Positions 9,228-19,318 of a stretch of DNA of 64,000 nt are shown here, piece by piece; the first letter of the stretch is position 1; each line of letters begins with the position of its first letter. The notes beneath the pieces were generated by a model. The model was given only the letters and a program-made list of their open reading frames with translations, did no database searches and was not told where the DNA came from. The stretch spans positions 3,100,001 through 3,164,000 of the forward strand of contig JACONQ010000005.1 in NCBI GenBank assembly GCA_014281115.1, in the 5' to 3' direction. The stretch is from Laburnicola sp. R22_1 (lineage: Eukaryota; Ascomycota; Dothideomycetes; Pleosporales; Didymosphaeriaceae). Both the position numbers and the translations under genes were made by a program.

Positions 9228-10681
9228 CTACACAGTCGGCAGAGTGTTGACGGTGGACGTGGGTGAGAGCTTGACCAAGTCGACGCCAACAACTGCTGCG
9301 GGCCACCGAATCCAATCCCACATCTGTTCCCCTAACACAAGCGCTGCAGTAAAAACAATGTTGGGCGCTAGATCTTTGATCCAGAATATGTGCTGAACCT
9401 TTGCAGGCAGCATAGCATAATGGGCCAAAATCACCCACGCCTCGGGCTGATGCTTTTCCAAAACATCGACGAAAACCAAGGGTATATTGACAGGCCAAGT
9501 CAACACCGACGTCCAATGAAGAAGTTTCCCAGGTTTCTGTTTTTGTGCGTCCCCCGTAGCTGTTAGCTGAGAGACGCGCGCAAAATCCTCTCGTAGCGCT
9601 TTGAGTGCTTGGCTCAAAGTATCGAAACAGTATTCATACGGGCGATCTGGTCGCATCCACAATGTTTCTATCCTCTCTAACTTCCGGTCGACTTCTACTG
9701 CTTCCAGGGAGCTGGGCACAGCATATGGCCACTAATCCCGCTTTGCGACTTCAGCAAGTATACCGTTCGCTATAAGATGCCAACATGGGACGATTATCAA
9801 GAGTACTCCTCGGATAGTACGTAATATCTTCGATGTGTAGCGCACGAGATCTTGGACTATAATGCGGCCTTCGCCCAGCTCTTGATCACCGCCGTTGGTC
9901 GGGTTTAGTAGATCGTGGAATTCTTCTGCCGTGGTGAAGCAAACGAAGGCGGTAGTGGTAGCCGAAAACGCGACCAGTGCCTCCGCATTTGCTTCTGACA
10001 CATTCTCGAGGGCGTCACGGTAGTTTATCAGACCAGTGTTCATTTGCATGTCTGCGATGCCGCGAAGGTGCTTCCGTTCTCTTCCCATGCCAGCATATCG
10101 GGAATGATGTAGAGCCGAGATAGCTATGATGCCCTGTAGTACGAACGAGTGACGCGCAGTTAGTTGCGGGATGACCGCACACAAAGCCGCTTGTGCAGTG
10201 TCGCTATGGGTGATTGTAGCGCTCGTTTCAACAGCAAAATGCTGCAACAGTTGTCTAAAGCGAGGGCGCAAAGCGTCAGGGAAATGAAGTAGTAGCTCGT
10301 CGTTCGGTAGAGCATCCAGAAAGCTTGGAGATGGAAGATGAATGAGAGATCCTTCTGAGCTGTTTAAAACAGATTTTGCTGACTTGATGTCTTTGAAATG
10401 AGAACGGGGAAGTGGATCGGGCTGCAGTCCAAGTCCAGTACAGTTTTTACAATCTGGACGGCCCTCATCGCACTGGAGCCTTCACCAATCGAAACAATTT
10501 GAACGAGCAGATGTCCTAGGAGTGCACGTTGCTTGATCGGTGAAGTGAAAGTTGCCGATGGCGTTGAGCGAGCCGTAAAGGTAGGTCTACCGAGAAGAGG
10601 ACAGGGACTGACCTTGACGCGACGTTTCTTTCACTGTAAACAGCCGAGCTTGCTTTGCTTTCGAGACTTCTTTGTGGACAT
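9228..10681 (-). pseudogene. Zn2Cys6 transcription regulator (UPC2-like), pseudogene
   Basis: Exon 1 (10681-10613) begins MSTKKSRKQSKLGCLQ and would end RRVK at a gtcagt donor. After a 140-nt intron (10612-10473) exon 2 resumes with CDEGRPDCKNCTGLGLQ, the second half of a Zn2Cys6 DNA-binding cluster. The C-terminal part (RQLLQHF, LQGIIAISALHHSRY, and EAWVILAHYAMLP followed by WIRWP) is typical of fungal sterol-uptake-control-like regulators. Two in-frame stops break it. TGA at 10633-10631 replaces the second zinc-binding Cys, and TAG at 9734-9732 cuts the C-terminal domain. The sixth Cys is also missing at its expected spacing. All remaining sequence stays in one frame, so decay is recent or the stops are strain-specific. 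Alternative splicing around the stops cannot be excluded. Confidence 0.75.
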
Positions 10682-10924
10682 CGGTTGCGGGTTTGTGGAT
10701 GATTTCCCGAGGTCAGGCACAGGCAACGTGATGAGACTGCGACCTCGGGATAGCCGCGGACGAAGCCGCACCGCGCACCGTGCGTGCCTGTCAACTTAGG
10801 CCTCAACAGGATATCTATCCATGGATGTCCAGTGTTACATAGTCGCGTAACTTCCAAGGCTAACATTCATTTATTTATTTATTCATTCATATCCGTTTAT
10901 AGTCGACCTAACCTTTTACAGGTT

Positions 10925-10994
10925 ATGAGACTTAACAGCATGCACCACCAAGGTTCACTATGAGACTTAACAGCAAGCACAACCAAGGTTAACA
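10925..10994. repeat. 35-bp tandem duplication
   Basis: Two adjacent copies both begin atgagacttaacagca and both contain accaaggtt, at 10925-10959 and 10960-10994, with a few substitutions. Confidence 0.85.
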
Positions 10995-11236
10995 TTGAAA
11001 CTCTCCTCCACGTTCTTTGCTTGCACAGCATCAGATTGAACCATTCGCAAAGAGTTACATCAAAATGTCTCGCTGTCTGCATGATGCGAGAATGAGTACC
11101 TTCTTCTCTTGTTCTAGTCTGATATGACCGGCACAAGACTCACCGAGAATCTTGGAAGCCATCCGCACCCCGCAGTCCATCCCTGACTCCAAGCCTTGTG
11201 CTTATTCCTGCAGCGAACCACTCAACATCACCGACT

Positions 11237-11424
11237 ACAGCGATAATGGGGAGTAAACAAAAGCTCGATCACGGTCACGTCCATAGCAGCTCAATTCGTG
11301 CCGACTACGTGAATAATCTCGCCCACCGTTACATCCAGACGTTGGTACCTGGCCGTTTTCCTGTGGTCAAAAAGCGGGGTACAGCGATAATGGGGAGTAA
11401 ACAGCCGATCACGGTCACGTCCAT
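11237..11424 (+). repeat. Direct repeat pair upstream of the mannosidase
   Basis: acagcgataatggggagtaa starts both copies (11237-11284 and 11381-11424) and both end gatcacggtcacgtccat. The second copy lacks 4 bp. Each contains an ATG in the sequence aatgggga. Confidence 0.85.
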
Positions 11425-11542
11425 GCGTGTGCGTGCAACAACCGTACAAAAGCTCACCGCCTCGTCGCTTCATGTTTTTTATCGCTCCAAGCTCCTCATC
11501 CTGCTCCTCATTCTTTGCACGAGCTGCTGGCTCTCCACCAAG

Positions 11543-13096
11543 ATGCGCGGTCTCACGTTCTTCGCCGCGGTTTTAGTACCACTACGGGCATCCGCCCAAT
11601 GTCCTGATTACTCAGAGTACTCCCGAGTGGTCCACGAGCCGCTCAGTTCCGGGAAATACAAGCTTGCCTACCAGCGGCCCTCTGAAGAATGTCGGACGTT
11701 CAAATCCCAAGGCCTCGAAGACACCCTGGCGCGCATGGAGAACGTGATCAAAGATCCGGACATGTATCGCCTTTTCCAGAACTCGTACCCGAGTACCCTC
11801 GACACGACCGTAAAGTGGAAAGGCGTTGCAGCGGATAACGAGGATGAGGAACTCACTTTCTTGATCACCGGAGATATCAACGCGATGTGGATCCGTGATT
11901 CTAGTAACCAGATGCAGAGCTATCTCCCGTTATTGAATGCCAGCAGCGACCCCAACTCGATCGCGAGCCTCTACCGAGGAGTGATCAACCTCCAGGCAAG
12001 ATATTTGCTTGAAGCGCCCTATTGCAATTCCTTCCAACCTCCGGTGGAGAGCGGCCTACCTCCTGCTGAGAACGAAGCAATTACGGACAGCAACGAAGCG
12101 GTCAAGCCGCCTTACAACAACAACACAGTGTTCGAGTGCAAATGGGAGCTCGACTCACTAGCGGCTTTTCTGGAGGTTTCTGTCGACTACTACAATGCGA
12201 CTGGCGACGCCGAGTTCTTCGGGAAGTTCCAATGGGTGCAAGCTGTTGAAGCTCTGCTCAAGGTCGCGGATGAAATGACTACCCCCACATACGGTAGTGA
12301 CGGCGCAGTATTGGACAGTCCATACACATATGCTCGCTGGACAACCCGCGGGACGGAAACTCTTTCCAACGACGGCATCGGAAACCCAGTTGCCAATGGT
12401 ACAGGACTAATTAGAAGCGCGTTCCGCCCCAGTGACGACGCGACAATCTATCAGTTCTACATCCCTTCCAACATGATGTTTAGCTCATACTTGGCATCGG
12501 GCTCAGAACTCATGAGCAAGGTAGACAACGCCAACGCCGCCTCTTTGGCACAAAGGATGGCCGATCTCTCCAAGTCTGTACAGGACGCGATCGAGACACA
12601 CGCCACAGTCGACCATCCCAAATATGGCAAGATCTACGCTTTCGAAGTCGACGGCTTCGGCTCTCAGAACATCATGGACGATGCCAACATCCCTTCTATC
12701 CTATCTGCTCCTTTCAACAAGTACCCCGTCAACCCGGAGACGTACAAGAATTCGCGGGAATTTATTCTAAGCACGGCGAATTCCTACTTCATGCGCGGTC
12801 CTGTCATCAACGCGGTCGGTGGTCCGCATCAGGGCTTCGGAATGGCGTGGCCCATGGCATCCATTATGAGGATCTTGACGACCGACGATGACGACGAGAT
12901 CGTCGGGGAGCTGCAGCAAATTGTGAGCAGCACCGCTGGACTAGGCCTCATCCACGAGAGCATCAATAGCTTCAACGAGGCCGACTATACGAGACAATGG
13001 TTCTCATGGGCGAATGGACTTTTCGGACAGATGATCATGGACCTTGCAGATAGGAAACCGGATATCTTGGCCATGAGCTTCCAGGGAGACGAATAG
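11543..13096 (+). CDS. Glycoside hydrolase family 125 exo-alpha-1,6-mannosidase
   Basis: A secreted metal-independent exo-alpha-mannosidase of the GH125/DUF1237 (Mug157-like) family, expected to trim alpha-1,6-linked mannose from glycans. The chosen start gives 517 residues with a signal peptide (MRGLTFFAAVLVPLRASA, cleavage before QCPDYSEY). The family signature WIRDSSNQMQSYLPLL lies near residues 116-131. GGPHQGFGMAWPMASIMR and QWFSWANGLFGQMIMDL in the C-terminal third are further conserved blocks. There are several Asn-x-Ser/Thr sites. It is a single exon. The frame is open upstream to 11198 and includes another hydrophobic run (KLLILLLILCTSCWLS) that would make a membrane anchor if translation began at 11423 or earlier. 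I prefer 11543 because homologues begin near QCPDY. Nearby genes are unrelated. Confidence 0.88.
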   Translation: MRGLTFFAAVLVPLRASAQCPDYSEYSRVVHEPLSSGKYKLAYQRPSEECRTFKSQGLEDTLARMENVIKDPDMYRLFQNSYPSTLDTTVKWKGVAADNEDEELTFLITGDINAMWIRDSSNQMQSYLPLLNASSDPNSIASLYRGVINLQARYLLEAPYCNSFQPPVESGLPPAENEAITDSNEAVKPPYNNNTVFECKWELDSLAAFLEVSVDYYNATGDAEFFGKFQWVQAVEALLKVADEMTTPTYGSDGAVLDSPYTYARWTTRGTETLSNDGIGNPVANGTGLIRSAFRPSDDATIYQFYIPSNMMFSSYLASGSELMSKVDNANAASLAQRMADLSKSVQDAIETHATVDHPKYGKIYAFEVDGFGSQNIMDDANIPSILSAPFNKYPVNPETYKNSREFILSTANSYFMRGPVINAVGGPHQGFGMAWPMASIMRILTTDDDDEIVGELQQIVSSTAGLGLIHESINSFNEADYTRQWFSWANGLFGQMIMDLADRKPDILAMSFQGDE

Positions 13097-14570
13097 CGCA
13101 GATTGATATGGTGCATATAAGGATGACGGCCTGTAATTAAGTAATGGTACAGATTGGTTCTCAGCTGTTGTCCATCTGTGTCGGTGCTACTCCCCAGGAT
13201 ACCGATGCATTGCCGTAGCTTTGAGTACGCTGGGGCTCGTAACGTTGCTCAGCACGTTCGCATCTTCTCTATACACGTGCTTGCTCGGCATAGGCTTTGT
13301 GGAAGCACATGTGAGGCGCGGCTGCCTGCATTTGCGCTTGTGTCGGCACGAGGAAGGCGCGAGAGGCGGTAGTACCGACCTCACGGTGCCACGGAGCCTG
13401 CCCATTCTGAGCGATGCCAGGGTAGGCCGATGGACGTACTGGAGATGAAGCCTTCAGAGAGAGCAAGTGTGCCAACAGGGCTTTTCACACCAACAATGTC
13501 CTCCAAGTAGTGAGATTGGTTATTGGAGGTGCAGAGCAAAAGCCTGCAGCAGGCGAAGAATTGTGTCACTGTGCTTGTGAGCATTCCAGCGGCTCACGTT
13601 CTCTAGCGGTGTGAGCTCGTCGACACAGCGCCAGTCATAGTGTAAGGTGCATTGTGTACCGCAGCTCGCTGAGTCGCACCCCGAGGTCGATGCATACTTT
13701 GCAGTTGGTGCTTTGCAGTATTCAATTGTCGCACGCCTGTCGGGGTTGCCGACTGAGCGTACAGAACTCCGGTCTAGGTCATGCGCTGGAAGTTTGAGAA
13801 GAAAAGGCGGCATCGCGGCACCGGAAGAATGTCATGTAGATGAAGGAACTTCTGCCGCTGTGAGCGTTTGAGTGTGGGCCAGCACAGGCAGTCGGTCGAG
13901 TGCGATCCAACAAGGGAACACGTGAAAATCGGTCGAGTGTGATAGCAAGGAAAAGCGTGGAAATGGGTCGAGTGTGGTTTATCAAGGAAAGCCGTGAACA
14001 AAAGCATTGGCATCTCATCTTTGGACCGCTGGCGGTGTGACGGAAATGAAGCCCCCGGAATGTGGCATTGCAGATGTAGACGTCCCATAACGCAGCTGGG
14101 ATGTTGCATGGAACATGCACTGACGAGCATCGACCAGGCAATGCCTCCACAACGAGGAGGCGGTGACGAGGACGACCGACGGAGCCTCAGGAGTTCTCGT
14201 AGAGGTGGTTGTTTGGCTGCGCTTGATAGCCCAAGAATAACTGCGCCTTGTCGTACAGCGCGCGGCTGTCGAGCATGTTTCCTGCTGGATGTTTCTTCGG
14301 CGTCTGTCTCGCGGGAGCCAGGGCTGAACGGTGGCTGGAATGCATGTGCTTCGCCGCAAGCAGCGCTTACGGTCAGCGAATTGGTTGTGAACTTGGCATG
14401 ACGTTGACAGCCGGCGCAGGGAAGCAAGACGAATGGCTGTTTCAGGGTGTGCGGGTCGGCGGTTGCGCATGATAAATGTGACCATGGCCGCCGCTTCCAA
14501 CGGAGGACGCAGGTGGAGCCTGGACGGCCTTTTGGCACGAGTTAACGGGCAGGCCTCCAAATAATAGCGG
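13097..14570. other. Intergenic, no supported gene; contains a minisatellite
   Basis: Long frames on both strands (for example minus 14538-13774) are arginine/serine/cysteine-rich, overlap one another and show no domain, as expected of GC-rich non-coding DNA. A degenerate minisatellite is at 13894-14001. Confidence 0.5.
13894..14001 (+). repeat. Degenerate minisatellite, three units of about 36 bp
   Basis: ggtcgagtg recurs at 13894, 13931 and 13966, each time followed by a caagg core and then cgtga or cgtgg. Units are 37, 35 and about 36 bp. Confidence 0.75.
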
Positions 14571-14935
14571 GCAGGCCTGTAAGCCGTACATGGGATAGTT
14601 GCTCAGCGGGATCTATATAGCGGCGGCACTATTAGATTAGTAAGCTAGGCTACCTAAAATAGATGCTAACTTTGCTTTATAGTACTATACAGCTAACTGT
14701 AAGGTAGATCTTTTATTATTTTAATTTTAATACCTAGCATTAACATATATGTTGTTAACAACTTTGTTAATTACTGCTATAAAATTACTATAAAACATAG
14801 TAATTATTTAATTTCTATATATCTTTCTTTATACTACGCTGCGATTAATAAAATAGATCTCTATAGTGCCGCCGCTATGTAGATCCCGCTAAGCAACTAT
14901 CCAGCAACTATCCCATATACGGCTTACAGGCCTGC
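14571..14935. mobile_element. 365-bp inverted-repeat element (MITE-like)
   Basis: The left end (14571-14632) and right end (14863-14935) are inverted copies of a roughly 62-bp terminal repeat starting gcaggcctgtaagccgta. The right arm holds an extra 11 bp because caactatccag is duplicated. The core is AT-rich. No coding capacity and no clear target-site duplication is visible. The inner sequence (acctaaaatagatgctaact, and aaaattactataaaa) recurs at 46964-47298, so this is a repeat family. Confidence 0.8.
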
Positions 14936-15988
14936 GTGCGGATTGGACTCGCTTAGCGCTTAGCATCAAGACGCTTCCAGCAGCCTTCGCCTGCACGCCA
15001 TCGCCTCGTCCCGCACCGGCGCGACCCCTTCACCTACATGCCACCACACAGCGCCCGCAATCCAGGTACAGTGCGATGGCCTTCGTCCTCCAATGGAAGC
15101 TCTTTGCGGACGAGTCGAGCCGGCCCCCCTCGCCCGATGACGGTTGCTTTCTTCCTTTCATCTCAAACCATCCATCGCGACCGGTGCCCAGCTCCGCCCC
15201 ATGGCATCCGTGCCTTCCATGCACTAAACTAGGGAGATCGACGGTGCCTTCCAACCATGACAACTGACAGCTACCTTGGTACGCAGCCACATCATCCAGC
15301 CTGCTCTTCTCCTCCTCTTTTCCACACTCCACTACCCGACGTCTGTTGCTTTTTGGACCACAGCCTGTTATTGTATTTTGCCCACAGCCCATTTCGACTA
15401 CTTGAAGCCCTGCATTAAGCGCCGAGGCAGCTTTTCTCCTAGCATCCAACACCCCAGCGCCAATGGGACCAATCTCACACCCGACTATTTGCGGCACAGA
15501 CTTCGAGAACCCGCGCCGCAACCGCGTGGCTCAAACACAACTTCTTCTGAACGGCCCCGATTCTCCGCGTGGGGCCCACATTCACCTCATCGACAAGGCC
15601 ATCAAACTGAGCCCGGTCCGTTTCATGTTCTAAACCAAGGGCCCTGCAACCCCATCGACGACCAGCCGAGTACCTCCTAATTGGTTATTACGATTTTGGA
15701 CCAATCATTCTCGACTATCACGTTGCTTACCATCTTCTTTGGTCGAATTCCCGCATCTTAATCCACTGTCTGCCCTTTGCAAAGCCCTGCGTACTCTTTC
15801 GCCGGTTGGTATGCATTGCAACCGCCTCCAAACACTATACCCAAGCTAACACCAATGCAGCAAGAAGCGCAACATGCCCGTCTAAATTTGACGTCTGTCA
15901 GAGCTGTTTCATGCCACGCTGGGGATCCCACGACACCTCGCCCCAGCCCGCATCCTCCTCGCTTTAAGGCCCTAGGCGTCCCATCACA
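14936..15988. other. Upstream region of the glycogen-binding-like gene
   Basis: Pyrimidine-rich and C-rich on the plus strand, with no domain-bearing frame. Probably promoter and 5' leader of the gene starting at 15989. Confidence 0.5.
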
Positions 15989-17915
15989 ATGGGTTCCACA
16001 ACACTCTTTACCTTCCTATTGTATGTCTCCCCCTCGCCGTGCTTTTAGCTTATTGTATCATTGACTCTACTTCAGTGAGCACCCGACCCGAGCTCAAACT
16101 GTAGAACTTCTCGGTTCTTGGGACAACTTCACCAAACCATACCACTTACAACGTGACCGGCGAAGAGGTCGCGGGGTTTGGTCCGGTTGTTACACTTTCG
16201 ACAACATCATCTGCGACGGCGACCTGGAAGAACTGGGCGAACGCAGAAGTGGAGCACTCAAAATGGGCGGAACTTATTGGTACTACGTAAGTGCATGAAG
16301 TGACCCAACCAACCTAACGTCAAAGTCATCCACCCTGGAATCTCTTCAAATGTCGTCTTGATATGAGATCATCGTAGCGTGCGCTGACCCACAAAAACAG
16401 TATAACGTGGATGGCGAGGAATGCCACAACGCATCGGAGCCGTCGACCACTACATGTCCCTTGCTCCCTGGCCAAACTTTGAATGTCCTCGAAGTTCCTC
16501 AAGAGTCGAAGAGCAGGAACTCCCCTGGACACTCAGATGTATTCACCCGAAATCCTCAGGATAAATTCCTTACGTCGGTGCCACCTACTCCACCGAAAGC
16601 ACTGCCTTTTCCTCGGGTTGCAGACTTTTGTAAAGAGACGTACACCGTTCCTGCGGGTTCAGTTACTGGTCCGAGGTCTGCTACGTCGCCTACAAGAGCA
16701 GCATCAAGAAGTATCCGCGGGTTGGAAATCGGCGCACCCACCCTTATCAGCTCCACTGCCGAGGATGTCTACCTAGTCCCGCTATCATCACTACAGCGTT
16801 CTCCAGTTTCTTCGCCCTCCACAGCGTCTCAAATATCATCTTCTCTGCCACCTTATGTTAGGGCTAAGTTGCGAGAATTCTCACCTCTTGGCTCACACCC
16901 GGTTGACCCCGCCAAAGATTTGGATTCGCCTTCGTTGTCCACCGTTCCGGCAGATGAAGACTTCCCTACTGGGCGTCTACGCTCACAATCAGATGCTGCT
17001 CCCACGTCCACGGGGTCTCTTTGTGCGCCAGCAAGCACAGAACGAGCTAACTCGGCCGACACAAAGCGCACGAAAGTCTTTTGTAACGAACCTTGGATCT
17101 CATCACCGAGACTTCCACGGCAGCTTGAGATCGATACAGAGGAAGCTGCTGAAAATTTGGCAGCTGCTCCTGTCCTTCAAAGACCATCTACCTCGCTCGA
17201 GCCTCCATCCACAGATGCACGTCCAACTTCAAGCCATGGTGGAGGTGATAATTCTAGCCTGCGAGATTCTGTCCTTGATAAAAACAAAGACCTCCCACCT
17301 TTACCACGCTATCTCGTTCCCGCCCCATTGTATGCGTGCAATAGCGCAAGCTCTAGCCCAAGGCTGCACAGTGAGCCTGATGTTTACGATCACGAGGAAG
17401 CCGAGGAAGAGGATGAAAACAGCCAGTTGCATTCGCAGCGCAAAGCCCATCTCGCAACATGGAGCACAGAGTCTGTTGCATTCAGCGTTCCAACGTCTGA
17501 CGAGGAGGATGTGTATTCGCCGACCTTCAGCTCCTTGGCCAGCAACTGCAGCGACACCGGCTCACCGCAACGGTATTCACGTTTCTCAATTAGCGACTAT
17601 ATTCACAGTCCCGACCGTAACTCCGCAGTCATCGAGGAAGAGATTGAAGACCAAGAGAAGCAGTATGATTCTATCGCTCAACACAGCATCCCAGCATCTC
17701 CGCCCAAGTTGGGAGAGCTGCATCTCTCTGCGTTCGGTCCTAGCCTCTTCAACCTTGACTTTGACATTCAATGCACAGAGTCCGAACCACGGAGGCAAGC
17801 CACATGCTTTGGTGTGGGCTTCGAGGGCTACAAACTCCCCGAGGACGAACCCGAATCCAAGGTCACCATCACAGAGTCTTCGCTTCATCCGCACCCTGCG
17901 ATATATACGACTTGA
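15989..17915 (+). CDS. Glycogen-binding (AMPK-beta CBM-like) domain protein
   Basis: Three exons: 15989-16020, 16076-16286 and 16401-17915, with GT-AG introns of 55 and 114 nt, giving 585 residues. After MGSTTLFTFLF the N-terminal 110 residues carry VELLGSWDNFTKPYHLQRD, then FDNIICDG, GGTYWYYY and CPLLPGQTLNVLEVP, the pattern of fungal proteins with a CBM48/AMPK-beta-like carbohydrate-binding fold (Trp and Tyr residues stack on glucan). The remaining 450 residues are disordered, Ser/Pro-rich with acidic patches. A final conserved block (LGELHLSAFGPSLFNLDF and CFGVGFEGYKLPEDE) lies near the C-terminus. It is probably a cytoplasmic scaffold or glycogen-associated protein; no catalytic site is seen. 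The first exon is tiny but keeps phase exactly. Confidence 0.8.
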
Positions 17916-19318
17916 GCGCGGTAGCTCTATCACGCATTTTGAGAAGCTCGTCAACGACTTCGGATTCCTGGGGACTCGGTTGCATAAGAGACCATCCGCC
18001 ACACCCTTTTACGCGTCACACTACATATTTCGCCCTTTTTGATTGTTTAAGTTTCTTGATATACCCCATTCCGATTCTTCGTCGTCTTCCAACTCTTTGT
18101 CATGGCGACCGTTCTGGATTCAACATACACGCCTTCAACTTTTCGCATACCCGCAACACTTTTGTCGATACACCGACGATACTTTGTATAGCGACGGCGT
18201 TTGCGTCCTAGGGAGGAATATGATATGCATTTTACTTACACCATATACCACAAATACGCTCCTGTTTAACGATGGGGACGTGTGACATGTATAGATGGGC
18301 CTCGGGCGATATCGGGGCATTGGACAGGCATATGTTGAGAACGGCGAGGATTCTAGCACGTATAGGATTGTACAGCAGATTACGATATTTGCGACTTAGA
18401 TAGTAACGCAATGATTAACAATGATGGAGATACACTGTCTCATGGTGCCTGACGATTTGTCCGGAGGCCGCGTCATACCGTACCTTCCACCGCTCAACAT
18501 GCTCGCTATTCGAACAAAACAAAGTAACAATAAATAGATGTCTCAGCCTCGAACTCTATACTGAACTGATGTTCCTTGACCCCCGCACGACGCAGGCACC
18601 CGACCTGTCCTAAGAAGACGGAAGCACCGTTTTCCGAAGCGGAGCCGGCGAAGAATGACAGGAACGCGAATCGAACGATGCACGCACGAGATCGATCGAG
18701 CAATCGAGCACAGGCCTACCTACGTGCAACAACCATGTGGTTGCACCCATTTCACGACTTCACATGCATATCACATGTGGTATACGGTACCTAGGCACAC
18801 CCGACACCGTGGACGGCGGACTTGCCCCTCCCTGTCAACATGTCAACTTTATTTCAGCGCTGAATCGGCTAAGTTTTTACGATGGGCAAGCGATGTGAAC
18901 GATGGATGAAGGCGAGGGGCGCTGTGTCAGAGTTGGTTGGGATAGGATACTGGGATGGGATCCGTTTGGATGGAGGACATGAAGCGGTGGATGCAAGAGG
19001 TGGCTTTTTGAAGCCGCTCCTAGATAGGGACGGGCAAGGAGAGTTGTTCGTTGTGGAGTGGGAAGGGTGAGCTACCACGATGCATCCCATGTGTATGCAC
19101 CGGTTGTTAGCGGGCGCTTCTTGCGTGGTCCTAGCAAGACAAGCCAACAGTATCAGGCGTAGACAACCGTCATAATAGCTCATCGTATCATTGAATCTTA
19201 AACAGTTTTACTTGCGCTCCGTCTAGGCTAGCACTCGCCACGGTTCCCATGCATGACTTGTTGCCACCGTCTCACCCAAGTCCAGTCATAACAAGCTCCT
19301 AGGCTGGATACTTTTTGT
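17916..19318. other. Intergenic between convergent genes, nothing recognised
   Basis: 3' regions of the glycogen-binding-like gene (plus) and RET2 (minus). Short frames show no domain. Confidence 0.5.

Larger units (their letters stand above)
10682..11542. other. Upstream region of the GH125 gene
   Basis: It contains a TTTA/TTCA microsatellite (about 10869-10890), a 35-bp tandem duplication (10925-10994) and a partly duplicated 44-48-bp segment (11237-11284 and 11381-11424). The frame of the downstream gene stays open back to 11198, but that part does not resemble the family. Confidence 0.6.

Noticed and set aside
13774..14538. 254-codon minus-strand open frame and overlapping frames on both strands
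   Set aside because: Composition is Arg/Ser/Cys/His-rich with no domain. Several long frames overlap each other on opposite strands, which is expected in GC-rich non-coding DNA.
15030..15521. 163-codon minus-strand open frame
   Set aside because: No domain, and it lies in the promoter region of the gene at 15989.
16855..18042. 395-codon plus-strand open frame inside the glycogen-binding-like gene
   Set aside because: It overlaps the proven exon 3 in another frame and shows no domain.
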